A program made the translations under genes and the position numbers. A stretch of 64,000 nucleotides of DNA, taken from assembly GCA_004352715.1 (NCBI GenBank), contig SCFE01000067.1, forward strand, positions 1,729,227-1,793,226, given 5' to 3'. The notes beneath the pieces were generated by a model, which saw nothing but the letters and a program-made list of their open reading frames with translations, was not told the origin of the DNA and did not search any database. The DNA comes from Hofstenia miamia. Its lineage: Eukaryota; Xenacoelomorpha; Acoela. This document shows, one piece after another, positions 24,212-35,237 of the stretch (positions are counted from its first letter, which is position 1; each line of letters starts with the position of its first letter).

Positions 24212-24242
24212 TTAAATGAATAAATAAATAAATAAATAAATA
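24212..24242. repeat. (TAAA)n / LINE 3' tail
   Basis: Six AAAT-type tetramers on the plus strand. On the minus strand this is a TTTA tail directly after the LINE 3' end, as expected for target-primed insertion. Confidence 0.8.
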
Positions 24243-24280
24243 AGTGCTTTATTTCCTGTACAACTACAAACTGCATAAGA

Positions 24281-25268
24281 AATCAGAGCCAATGTAGAGA
24301 TGTAGAAGTAAATAGAAAAGGAATTAATGTAATTCCATGAGATGTAAATAAAAGATTTGCGATACTTTGCCTTGCGAAAAAAATGGCCAGTGTGAAGGAT
24401 ATTGACAAGGCGTTTTTTGAAGCTTAGAGTGTAAAGGGTGGAGGTTATCACGTCGAATTTTAAATATCAAACGAACAGTGCCTTTTCTGATGGACGAGTT
24501 GATAGTGCTGAGGATTCACAAACCGTCAAGTTTTAGGATATAACTTCCATGACGGATATAGCGATGAATCCGACGGCGACATTTTACGGTGATATGATAA
24601 ATCCAGGCAGGAGCGGCGTAAGTAGGTGGGGGTAGTATGTAAGTTTTGAAGATAAACTTTGCAACATTAGTATCGAAAAATCTGACAATGTATGAAATAG
24701 AGTTGGTGATGTAGCATAGCTTAGACATCACAGTTGACACACGCTTGTCGAAGTTGAGATTCCCATCAATTTCAACGCCTAAATATGTCCAACATTTCAC
24801 TCGCTCGTGATAGTCACCATGAATATTAAAAGGTTGCTATTCTTAACGCCTCTGTTCATGAATAACATATCTCTTGACTTGGTGGAATTAAGGGTTAGGT
24901 TTAGGTTGTAAAACCGAGGTAAAATAATATCAGAGAGTAAATGTTGAGCGTTTTTATGATCTTGGAAAGGACTAAAACTAGTAATTTCGAACATTTCGTA
25001 TGTGTCGTTCGCGTATTGAGACTCGCAGTACTTTTCTTGTAGGGATAAATTGTGGAGGTTAGGAGACGATTGTAGATCGCTTCGGTAGGCGGTATATATG
25101 ATAAAGAAGTTGGGATAAGGAATCTCCTTGGGGAACGCCAGTCAAAACAGGGATAGCTGAAGATTTTCCGCTGGATGCAATAACTTTCTGTGACCAACCA
25201 AATAGATACGAGTTTAGCCAGTGTAAAAACCACGAGTCTTCAGGCAGACAGTATTTCTGGATAATGGT
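24281..25268 (-). repeat. LINE RT segment, copy A (apparently identical to 25850-26837)
   Basis: 988 bp that recur at an offset of 1569 bp (25850-26837); encoded frames such as 24516-24800 and 26085-26369 are identical. The copy ends at a single N (25269). Identity over a kilobase with N joins at the edges indicates redundant contigs rather than a biological duplication. Confidence 0.85.
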
Positions 25269-25269
25269 N

Positions 25270-25848
25270 ATGATAAATCCAGGCAGGAGCGGCGTAAGTA
25301 GGTGGGGGTAGTATGTAAGTTTTGAAGATAAACTTTGCAACATTAGTATCGAAAAATCTGACAATGTATGAAATAGAGTTGGTGATGTAGCATAGCTTAG
25401 ACATCACAGTTGACACACGCTTGTCGAAGTTGAGATTCCCATCAATTTCAACGCCTAAATATGTCCAACATTTCACTCGCTCGTGATAGTCACCATGAAT
25501 ATTAAAAGGTTGCTATTCTTAACGCCTCTGTTCATGAATAACATATCTCTTGACTTGGTGGAATTAAGGGTTAGGTTTAGGTTGTAAAACCGAGGTAAAA
25601 TAATATCAGAGAGTAAATGTTGAGCGTTTTTATGATCTTGGAAAGGACTAAAACTAGTAATTTCGAACATTTCGTATGTGTCGTTCGCGTATTGAGACTC
25701 GCAGTACTTTTCTTGTAGGGATAAATTGTGGAGGTTAGGAGACGATTGTAGATCGCTTCGGTAGGCGGTATATATGATAAAGAAGTTGGGATAAGGAATC
25801 TCCTTGGGGAACGCCAGTCAAAACAGGGATAGCTGAAGATTTTCCGCT
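25270..25848 (-). repeat. LINE RT segment, copy B (same as 24594-25172)
   Basis: 579 bp between two single N bases (25269 and 25849), repeating 24594-25172. It carries the same RT C-terminal frame, truncated at both joins. It is almost certainly an assembly fill-in piece. Confidence 0.85.
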
Positions 25849-25849
25849 N

Positions 25850-27500
25850 AATCAGAGCCAATGTAGAGATGTAGAAGTAAATAGAAAAGGAATTAATGTA
25901 ATTCCATGAGATGTAAATAAAAGATTTGCGATACTTTGCCTTGCGAAAAAAATGGCCAGTGTGAAGGATATTGACAAGGCGTTTTTTGAAGCTTAGAGTG
26001 TAAAGGGTGGAGGTTATCACGTCGAATTTTAAATATCAAACGAACAGTGCCTTTTCTGATGGACGAGTTGATAGTGCTGAGGATTCACAAACCGTCAAGT
26101 TTTAGGATATAACTTCCATGACGGATATAGCGATGAATCCGACGGCGACATTTTACGGTGATATGATAAATCCAGGCAGGAGCGGCGTAAGTAGGTGGGG
26201 GTAGTATGTAAGTTTTGAAGATAAACTTTGCAACATTAGTATCGAAAAATCTGACAATGTATGAAATAGAGTTGGTGATGTAGCATAGCTTAGACATCAC
26301 AGTTGACACACGCTTGTCGAAGTTGAGATTCCCATCAATTTCAACGCCTAAATATGTCCAACATTTCACTCGCTCGTGATAGTCACCATGAATATTAAAA
26401 GGTTGCTATTCTTAACGCCTCTGTTCATGAATAACATATCTCTTGACTTGGTGGAATTAAGGGTTAGGTTTAGGTTGTAAAACCGAGGTAAAATAATATC
26501 AGAGAGTAAATGTTGAGCGTTTTTATGATCTTGGAAAGGACTAAAACTAGTAATTTCGAACATTTCGTATGTGTCGTTCGCGTATTGAGACTCGCAGTAC
26601 TTTTCTTGTAGGGATAAATTGTGGAGGTTAGGAGACGATTGTAGATCGCTTCGGTAGGCGGTATATATGATAAAGAAGTTGGGATAAGGAATCTCCTTGG
26701 GGAACGCCAGTCAAAACAGGGATAGCTGAAGATTTTCCGCTGGATGCAATAACTTTCTGTGACCAACCAAATAGATACGAGTTTAGCCAGTGTAAAAACC
26801 ACGAGTCTTCAGGCAGACAGTATTTCTGGATAATGGTGAGAAGTTTCCCAGGAAGAACGGTATTAAAGGCGGTAGAAAAATCTAGAAAAATGTCGCGTAC
26901 TGCAGACAGACGATTTATCAAGCTTAAGGAGGATCCAGTCGATAAGGAATATAAGAGAGTCGGTGGTACAATGATTAGCTTGATAAGCAAATTGTAGGTT
27001 ATTGGTTTCTCTTCTGAAGATTTTTGTTGCAACTGGGTTTAAAATCTTTTCGAAGCATCGCGCGGGAATGGAGGAAAGACAGACCGGCCGAAAGTTTTTA
27101 TCTACGTTGCTATCAAGGTTGGACTTTTTCAAAATAGGTGCGACATTAGGTTGCTTCCAGCAGGTTGGATGGTATGAGTTTTTAATAATGTTGTTGTAGA
27201 GAAGGCTATAGGGGGGGGGCGATAGAGCATCATAACACCACTTGAATACCCATGGAGGAAGGTCGTCAGGCCCACCGACTTTGGAAGAATTGATGTTACG
27301 AAATGTGTTTGCGACAGTTTCTTTGCTAATATATGGAGATTCTAAGTTGGGGAGATCTGGGTTTTCAAAGCCGAATGAATAGTCTTTTTGAGCATCAAGA
27401 TTAAAGCGAGTGAAAAATTTGTTGAGCTCTTCTGCGCGGCTAAGTGAAATAAACGGTTTCTTGGAAGCGATTTGGTGTATTTTGAAATTAGGTGCCACAG
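25850..27500 (-). pseudogene. LINE ORF2 reverse transcriptase (contiguous copy)
   Basis: Minus-strand RT from about 27500 to 26085. The fingers include FRNINSSKVGGPDDLPPWVF and FRPVCLSSIPARCFEKIL near 27090. Motif A is LDFSTAFNTV near 26880, in a different frame from the fingers. Motif B is TGVPQGDSLS near 26703. Motif C reads YANDT near 26585, where YADDT is expected, so the first catalytic aspartate is N. The thumb and tail follow (CWTYLGVEIDGNLNFDKRV at 26369-26300, IFKTYILPPPTYAAPAW). At least three frame changes are needed to read through. Inactive. RT would copy the element RNA at a nicked target. Confidence 0.8.
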
Positions 27501-27869
27501 GTCAGACGAATTAGTGGTTATAGTTGAGTACCTTTCTTTTCTGCATTTCAGGATATAAGATGTAATGAGACGCTGGGTGAGGTTACGTTCAATGTTATTG
27601 CCGCTCATGGCACGACGTTTCTGGCGAAAGAGATTACGTAATGTGTCATCCTTGGGGATGGATAAGTAGTCATCTTCAGGTTTCGTTACATACGGGGTAA
27701 ACATATCTAGATTAAAAGTAAGGTAGCCGGCGATGACTTCACAATAATTATCAACATTGTCTTCTGCGAAGACTGACCAATCAGTAGTGTCAAGTGAAGC
27801 TTTGAGTTGTTCAACTTTAGGTGCGGACCTATCTCTAGTTTTGCGAAGTCTATGTCAAGGTTTATCTGC

Positions 27870-28609
27870 ATTACGATTAATCTTGTTAGGCACGATTATG
27901 ATGCTGACGTGATATTGCTGAAGTGTTGAACAGTTCCCTAGGATAGGAGGATAGAATGTAGAAGTGTAGGAATTAGGATGGCTATTGTATAAACTAGCAA
28001 GTATTGTTTTAGTAGGAAAGAATGTGGGAAAATCAATAAGGTTAGTGAGACATAATGAATCCAATGCTTTAAGTTTATCTTAGTTTATGTCTCCAAGCAG
28101 TATGATTAAAGATAACGGATGTTTACGTTTAATCCTAGACAAATAAGTAATATATTTCCGCATGCAGATTTCTTGGCTTGAGGACGTATATATGTGTTTA
28201 TTAATATGACAATTTCAATATCTCTGTGCAAGTATCGAGGACGGCATCCAATAGCCAATGATTCAATGCCTATAGTATCATTGCAGAGCTCGAGTACGTG
28301 TTTTGGTTTGTGAATGGACCACTTCTTATTTACATATGCAATAAAGCCTCCTCCAGAGTTATATTTCCTATCCAAGTGGCATGTGTAAAAGAAGGCAAGA
28401 ACTGGGAACATCACTGGTGAGGCGAGTTTCTTGTAGAGCAATAACTGACAGGGCTGAGTGAGAAAAGGCAAACGATTCGAGAGTGTAGAATTTTCCGCGG
28501 ATGCTGTTGATGTTGTGAGATATGATAAAGGGAAATGAAAAAGCATCAGCAGAGTACAGGAAATGTTTTTGAAGTCAATCCATTTCTTCAATGTTGACTT
28601 TAGTGCCAT
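27870..28609 (-). pseudogene. LINE ORF2 endonuclease remnant
   Basis: Minus strand, in mixed frames. ISHNINSIRGKFYTLESF near 28530 is the N-I-x-S-I-x-x-K start of APE-type endonucleases. SVIALQETRL near 28460 is the catalytic-glutamate motif. GGGFIAYVNKKWSI (about 28350-28310) and ILLGDIN near 28105 match the strands leading to GDFN (here GDIN). The order and spacing fit an EN domain of about 230 residues with frameshifts. It would nick target DNA before reverse transcription. Confidence 0.65.
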
Positions 28610-29086
28610 TATGGAACAGTTCCAAGTTTCGGATTTTCAAGTCTTTTCGTGGTACATTATCGTCGTTGATCATAAGCCATCTTTTCTTTAGCAACTTCTT
28701 TTCAGTTTCTATGTCCTCCGGTGATAGTGCGCGACTAACGTATATGGGTATATCGTATTCTTTTAATTTTCGTGCATTGCTTAAAATTCTGCGGCTATCC
28801 CATGAACTTTTCAAGGATAGAAGAATGGATCTCGGCTTGTTTAAGTCAGGTTTGTATTTTCCGAGTCGATATAAATCATCTATCACTGACGTGTCTTCAT
28901 TCATGTATTGTAGGAACTTTTCTACTTCTTGTCGTTCTTTTTGTTGGCGTATTTCGGGGTTTCGTTCGGTGATTTCAAGTATTTCGCAAATTTTCAGTAC
29001 TTTAGCAGTGGCTGTAACAGCGCGAGGTTTCTGTAGTTTCCTCGTGATTTCTTCGGTTTGATTACTTATTTGTTTCTGAATATTCA
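28575..29086 (-). pseudogene. LINE ORF1 C-terminal part, copy 1
   Basis: An open frame of about 170 codons entering from the N gap and ending at 28575. It contains NKPRSILLSLKSSWDSRRIL, IYVSRALSPEDIETEKKLLK and VPRKDLKIRNLELF. The P-R-x-(I/L)-L-(L/V)-x-x-x-S-x-W-x-x-(K/R) and (I/V)-Y-(V/I)-S-R-x-L-(S/T) motifs are typical of RRM-containing ORF1 proteins of L1-like and some CR1-like LINEs, which chaperone the element RNA. It is uninterrupted in this copy, so this part could be recent. It overlaps homologously with 30087-30443. Confidence 0.65.
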
Positions 29087-30086
29087 NNNNNNNNNNNNNN
29101 NNNNNNNNNNNNNNNNNNNNNNNNNNNNNNNNNNNNNNNNNNNNNNNNNNNNNNNNNNNNNNNNNNNNNNNNNNNNNNNNNNNNNNNNNNNNNNNNNNNN
29201 NNNNNNNNNNNNNNNNNNNNNNNNNNNNNNNNNNNNNNNNNNNNNNNNNNNNNNNNNNNNNNNNNNNNNNNNNNNNNNNNNNNNNNNNNNNNNNNNNNNN
29301 NNNNNNNNNNNNNNNNNNNNNNNNNNNNNNNNNNNNNNNNNNNNNNNNNNNNNNNNNNNNNNNNNNNNNNNNNNNNNNNNNNNNNNNNNNNNNNNNNNNN
29401 NNNNNNNNNNNNNNNNNNNNNNNNNNNNNNNNNNNNNNNNNNNNNNNNNNNNNNNNNNNNNNNNNNNNNNNNNNNNNNNNNNNNNNNNNNNNNNNNNNNN
29501 NNNNNNNNNNNNNNNNNNNNNNNNNNNNNNNNNNNNNNNNNNNNNNNNNNNNNNNNNNNNNNNNNNNNNNNNNNNNNNNNNNNNNNNNNNNNNNNNNNNN
29601 NNNNNNNNNNNNNNNNNNNNNNNNNNNNNNNNNNNNNNNNNNNNNNNNNNNNNNNNNNNNNNNNNNNNNNNNNNNNNNNNNNNNNNNNNNNNNNNNNNNN
29701 NNNNNNNNNNNNNNNNNNNNNNNNNNNNNNNNNNNNNNNNNNNNNNNNNNNNNNNNNNNNNNNNNNNNNNNNNNNNNNNNNNNNNNNNNNNNNNNNNNNN
29801 NNNNNNNNNNNNNNNNNNNNNNNNNNNNNNNNNNNNNNNNNNNNNNNNNNNNNNNNNNNNNNNNNNNNNNNNNNNNNNNNNNNNNNNNNNNNNNNNNNNN
29901 NNNNNNNNNNNNNNNNNNNNNNNNNNNNNNNNNNNNNNNNNNNNNNNNNNNNNNNNNNNNNNNNNNNNNNNNNNNNNNNNNNNNNNNNNNNNNNNNNNNN
30001 NNNNNNNNNNNNNNNNNNNNNNNNNNNNNNNNNNNNNNNNNNNNNNNNNNNNNNNNNNNNNNNNNNNNNNNNNNNNNNNNNNNNNN
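29087..30086. other. Assembly gap (1000 N)
   Basis: A round-number gap. The sequence to its left (28730-29086) and to its right (30087-30443) is the same 357-bp ORF1 segment at about 96% identity with no indels. The gap therefore probably marks two unmerged overlapping contigs, not missing DNA. Confidence 0.95.
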
Positions 30087-30543
30087 CGTGACTAACGTAT
30101 ATGGGTATATCGTATTCTTTGAATTTTCGTGCATTGCTTAAAATTCTGCGGCTATCCCATGAACTTTTCAAGGATAGAAGAATGGATCTCGGCTTGTTTA
30201 AGTCAGGTTTGTATTTTCCGAGTCGATATAAATCATCTATCACTGACGTGGCTTCATTCATGTATTGTAGGAACTTTCCTACTTCTTTTCGTTCTTTTTG
30301 TTGGCGTATTTCGGGGTTTCGTTCGGTGATTTCAGGTATTCCGCGAATTTTCAGTACTTTAGCAGTGTCTGTAACAGCGCGAGGTTTCTATAGTTTCCTC
30401 CTGATTTCTTCGGTTTGATTACTCATTTGTTTCTGAATGTTCATTGATTGTCCTCTAAATAAATCAGTGACTTTCTTTTCCAGCGTAGAGTTTTCAAATG
30501 CATTACCGACTGATTTCAGAAATAGTGATATCTTTTCGCCCAT
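30087..30543 (-). pseudogene. LINE ORF1 N-terminal and central part, copy 2
   Basis: Minus frame from the ATG at 30541-30543: MGEKISLFLKSVGNAFENST, then a region similar to copy 1 (for example TEEIRRKL, stop, KPRAVTDTAKVLKIRGI). A TAG replaces a codon after KL, so this copy is broken there. About 14 substitutions separate it from 28730-29086. Confidence 0.65.
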
Positions 30544-32739
30544 TTTCTACACAAGAATTGCAGAATAAAATTATATTGTTCCTTGCACCAAAGAGAGCAT
30601 TCAGAATATTTGTGGAGAATCCCGTACAATCATGTTTCCAATGCATGTTATGTGAACAACAAAAGCAGCTGAATATGTTTTTCTCACTTTAAATATTTTT
30701 GCTGCATGTAAACAACTTTTAGTACAATGTTGTATAGTGTGTACGGAGTATTTGGTAAACACGACCCGTCACTGAGGTATCTTTTACAAGGGTATGCTCA
30801 AACTTGCCCAAAGCAATTTTAGGACAGTTATATTTTATAAACGTATACGAAACGGATGTGAATTTCGGAGAAAAATATGCACAAGCTAAGATAATTTTTT
30901 CACTTATTGATTGTACTGCATTACGAAATATAATCGGTGGGACAAAAGCCTTTTGCAAACAGGGCCTGGTGATTTGTAGTGAAATTTAGTAAAATAGGCA
31001 ATCAAAATATCTCACCCAGAGGCCAGCATTACGTCAAATTATTTGCCTTTCGAAATCAATTCAAAGGATTAATAATTTAAATTATTTAAAAATGTTGCTT
31101 TATTTTATATTGTGTAGAGACTACATTTAAAAAAAATGAGGCCATTTATAAAAAACAAAAAAATTCTACAATTGAATTCAAAAACTTTACGTACAGTCGA
31201 ACTACAGATTATAAAGTTTCACTTGAATAAATGATATCTAAGCTTTTTGCTTTGAAATGCAGCATTTCTAAGAATCTATTAGACTTCATTAACTTAATTT
31301 GTTTGGTGACCAATTGAAAGGATCAGATATTTTTTGTTTGTTTTGAAAAACTGGAAATAGTATTAAGTTTTCAAATGTGGAAAACAATTGTTATTCTTTA
31401 TAGTAAAGATCCGGGCGAAATTTTGAAGGAAATCTCTATTTGACTGCGTTTAATGTTTCATTGTTGTTTGTTATGCTGCAAATCGCCAGGACGTGACACA
31501 TTAAGCTATACTACTAACTTTTATTACTAAATACGCAAACACTCATTAACTAAAATTTCTCTTTTCACTTGTGAAAGAATTCTATTTGTAAACAAGTCAA
31601 GTGTATTATAAAGAATTGAATGATTTAGTACCATTAAATTTACAACGCCTCATTTCGTTCCACAGACATTTGATTTTCACTGTTTTGTACTCGTAAAATT
31701 ACTCTACAAATGTAATGGGTTTTACTTGATGTCATTTTGAATTTTAGTTAAAGCTAAATACTTGAAAAAATTAATAAAATGAATAAGACGTGACCACACA
31801 AGACTAGAAATTAAAAGCGCCTTAATATTCAAGTTGTTTACGTATGCATTAGGTATTTGTGCATATCTAAACAACTATTGGAAACAGCTGAAGCTTTTTT
31901 AGGAACGCCCATAATAGCAAAATGTTGTTGAGATTTTAAAAAAAGCATTTGGGTTTAGCAGAACTATCAGCTCAATTTCTAATGAATGTAAATGTATCAT
32001 ATGCAATTGCAGCATAGCTTTCACCCTCAATTTCCTACATACTCATACATTATTCTTTACGAATTTGCAAAATCTCCTTAGCTATGACTATTAAAGCATC
32101 ACACATAATTTAAATCCCATTACATTTTCTATAGCGTCTCATTAAACTAAACTTTCTCCAACTTGGGCTCTTGGCCATTCTAGCAGCAAGGGAGACTTAG
32201 TTGATATTGGGGTGCACTTTGAAGCAGATAGAACGTCTTTGCTAACTAGTAGGTAGTATTTATGAGCTGAACTGTTGGATCACTAAAAAATAAGTTAGCA
32301 CTGCAAAACAGCCTTAAACGATGTGCAGCAGGCACTATAGTATTGCAACAAGCAAGTTTGCAGTTCATTGCACCTGGCTCATGAGACGCACTCAGGTAGA
32401 ATAGAAGATGGTTGTATTTAGGGTCTCCAATGGCGGTAATCTGAATCAACGAAAATCTCAAATCAGACTATTGCCTCATCCTTTACAAAGTACCCGTGGT
32501 TTCACCTCTATGCATTCTCCTGTTTTCCGTATTTCTCAAACCCACAATCAAAAAGTAGACATGGCAATTCGGGATTAATCCCCGCTTTATGAATGGGGTC
32601 ATTTTTGTCTCCAGACATCTTTTACTTTGAACATTTTTAGTGATTTTTAATAATTTTAACAAAAACATTCGAATATATTTCGTCAGTTTTACAAATAATT
32701 CCCTCTAAATATACTTGATTTTATAGCAATATTTTATTT
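30544..32739. other. Gene-free stretch
   Basis: No gene supported. It may begin with the 5' untranslated part of the LINE. Frames of 60-80 codons here (for example 30719-30958 minus, 32246-32461 minus) match nothing recognised. Confidence 0.5.
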
Positions 32740-33040
32740 CACTAAATCTTAATTATTGGTAACAATAGCTTATGTATATAATCTTTTTTCGTATTTAGAC
32801 TTGGTTGAAATTATCTTATTAAAATGCTTTCAGTGATTTTAAGATATTTTGCATCGGTATTCTTTAAAATTTTTACATCATAATTAGTCCACAATTTTTT
32901 AGGTTTTTTTGAAATGATTGAATTAGTTTCATGTTCTTTTGTTCTTCTGCTTAGTTGCCGACCACAATATCCGATATAATCCTAACCACAGGTGCATTGA
33001 ATCTTATAAATTATATTAGATTTATCGGACATGCTAGTTG
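32740..33040 (-). pseudogene. Penelope-like element GIY-YIG endonuclease remnant, second copy
   Basis: Minus strand from about 33020: NIIYKIQCTCG, stop, DYIGYCGRQLSRRTKEHE, then LKITESILIR, stop, FQPSLNTKKD. The IYKIxCxC...YIGxxxRxLxxRxxEH core and the later E-S-x-L-I...x-P-x-L-N-x-K motif are those of the Penelope-like GIY-YIG nuclease. Here the YIG tyrosine, the R-x-x-E-H arginine and the late glutamate are all kept. Two in-frame stops inactivate it. It is better preserved than the plus-strand copy at 10132. Confidence 0.72.
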
Positions 33041-33057
33041 TTGATTTAAGGCCAAGC

Positions 33058-33058
<1 letters not shown>

Positions 33059-33102
<44 letters not shown>

Positions 33103-33110
33103 ATATATAT
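33059..33110. repeat. (AT)n microsatellite, interrupted
   Basis: Two AT dinucleotide blocks separated by TTTAT, directly beyond the Penelope-like relic. Confidence 0.9.
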
Positions 33111-34933
33111 TGTTGAAATGCCTAATTAATCGAAAAAAATATCTTTGTCGTCGAGAACTTACGCGAGCTAGAGATCTCTGAACGTATTAATGAAACTTTA
33201 ATAGATAATGCTTGTATGCGCGGGAGCAAAGCGGCCTCCAGCTGGGTGTCTGATTTTCTGGCAATTCGTTCGCAGAATACAAAATATTCCAATCCGTGGC
33301 TATCCGTTATAATATATGGATAGTCTGTGTGGGGTAGAGAAAAAGATTATTTTCTGAACTCTTTGGATTCAGGGTAAAAAATAACTGCCAGAGTTGGTAT
33401 TATTTAAGAATACACTCCATTTCAAACAATTATCAGGCATAGAGATGACAAATTATAGTATTCAATCACTAGGAATCCATTACATCCGCTCTCCTCCATG
33501 CTGAACATGAGGACATACTATTCAAATGATAGACTAAGCATGGGCCTTCCTGCTTGCAAAAAGTGAAATCAGAAAGAACTTTCAATTTTATAATAAGGCT
33601 GTTGTTTTTATTAACTCCATGCATTAGGATAACCAGATTTCAAATGGCAAAAAACCAGATATGATAGCAGACTATAATCTTCAAAAGTAGGAGTAGCCGC
33701 TATGGACAAAATGGTAGGAATGATGACGACAAGCCGAGTAACACGAAGATGCAATTAATCTATACATGCAATGTGTGGCATAACACGTTTTCTTTAAAAT
33801 ATAGTTTCTTTCTAGGAAGACATCACAGAGCAAATTTCTATTTGAAGTAAATTTTATACATTTATTGTTGATGTCTTACAATATAAATTTTTGGCTTGTT
33901 CTTGAATTTGCAATTGCTTCTACTATTCTTGTTTTCATCGCCTTAACTGCAATTTTGAAGTAAATTTTATCTTGTTAATTAAAACAACTTTAACTTACAG
34001 TAACACTGCAAAAAGGTGATTCTTGGTTTGGACATGATAAAATTAATAGGAAGGTAATATCAAAAAAAAATTAAACTATAAATATATTATGATTATAGTT
34101 GATGGCAATTTTCGGAATAAGCATGTTACAAAGCTTCCAAATAAGCAAACGAATAAATTTGTTGGAGTTTTGTCAATGCAAATATCAATTTCAACCAATA
34201 ATCAAAGTCCCGCCAGAAACGAATTGTTTCTTGTGGGTGGACTATTACAGACAAAAGGAATCTATTTCAACCAGAAACATATTGGCCGAAAATTGATGCC
34301 CACGCCCAGCCGAAATCCGGTTGGGCCCATTTAAATTATAGACATTTTGGGCTCATTTATGATCGTTAACAAAAATATTTCTTGAATTTTTGGTATGCCT
34401 GACCAAAATTGACTGTATTAGATTGTAGCACTAGGAGAGCATGTGATACTATTGTAATATTTCAAATTTTAACATTGATTTTTCAACATTGATCTTAAGT
34501 TATATAAGATTCACTACATTTAAGTTGATTTGAATGCACTATTGCGGGCCCTGCTCTCCCCGATATATCGTATGTGTCAATTTTTGATATCAAACAGTGT
34601 TAAAGCACTTAAAATTTTCTATTCGCATTTGAAAAAACAAATATATTTTAAGTTCATGTTTATTTATTGCTAGAATACTTATTTAATCTAAAATATTCTT
34701 TTAAAAATTCGGATCGAATCCGGATGGGATAGATTCGGATGGGATCTTAAAATGTCAGTTTCGATTACATCTCTGAACTATAATAAACCAACTAGAGGAT
34801 ATTTTGTAATGCCAACAGTGTCCAGTGTTGCTCTCAGTCTATTGGTTAATGTAATACACGCACTGACTAAAATCTGTGTCTTCACGCCTTTGTGATTAAT
34901 TAAAATGACAAAGATTTAATTTTGTAATTAACG
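33111..34933. other. Gene-free stretch
   Basis: No gene supported. 33130-33340 is less AT-rich than its surroundings but gives no recognisable RNA or protein. The 81-codon frame at 34089-34334 is unrecognised. Confidence 0.5.
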
Positions 34934-34941
34934 GTTTTTAC

Positions 34942-35229
34942 CGGACGCGGCTTTAGGGGGGAGGCACCCGGGGGCCAGTGCCCCCCTTTTTGGGGATTCT
35001 TAGTTTTTTGTAAAAGTGCCTTCCTCAAATATTTTTAATGCTGATGTTTGCAAGTTTCATCCGACAATTTAAGGTGAGCAATGCATTAATTTGGACATTT
35101 AAAGGTTACATTTTACAATGATGTTTTCTCTTGGAGTTATTTCTGTATAAATTTCCATTTTAGTTTAAGTTTTCTTGAAACAAAATTGGATGGTGCCCCC
35201 CTGTTTTAAAAATCTTAAAGCCGCGCCTG
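34942..35229. mobile_element. hAT-type MITE (288 bp)
   Basis: Left end CGGACGCGGCTTTAGG at 34942; right end read inward from 35229 is CAGGCGCGGCTTTAAG. Flanks are GTTTTTAC (34934-34941) and ATTTTTAC (35230-35237), 7 of 8 identical. Runs of G just inside the left end are mirrored by runs of C near the right (GCCCCCC at about 35195). No coding capacity. Confidence 0.75.
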
Positions 35230-35237
35230 ATTTTTAC

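Larger units (their letters stand above)
24212..30543 (-). mobile_element. LINE (non-LTR retrotransposon), partly tiled by mis-assembly
   Basis: On the minus strand the order is: ORF1 from an ATG at 30543, endonuclease (about 28560-27870), reverse transcriptase (about 27500-24516), then a TTTA-rich 3' tail (24242-24212, seen on the plus strand as repeated AAAT). A TTTA-type tail is common in non-LTR elements. The total would be about 4.1 kb once the artificial duplications and the 1000-N gap are discounted. ORF1 resembles the RRM-type L1-like protein. ORF2 has APE-type endonuclease and RT with several frame breaks. The clade (Jockey/CR1/L2 area) is not resolved. Confidence 0.8.

Noticed and set aside
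24281-26837. True tandem LINE array
   Set aside because: The copies appear identical, start and stop at arbitrary points and are separated by lone N bases, so redundant contigs explain them better.
28591-29061. 156-codon plus-strand frame
   Set aside because: Antisense shadow of the LINE ORF1 on the minus strand, which carries the recognisable motifs.
33130-33340. Less AT-rich patch considered as a structural RNA gene
   Set aside because: No cloverleaf, B-box or snRNA-type signature could be read.
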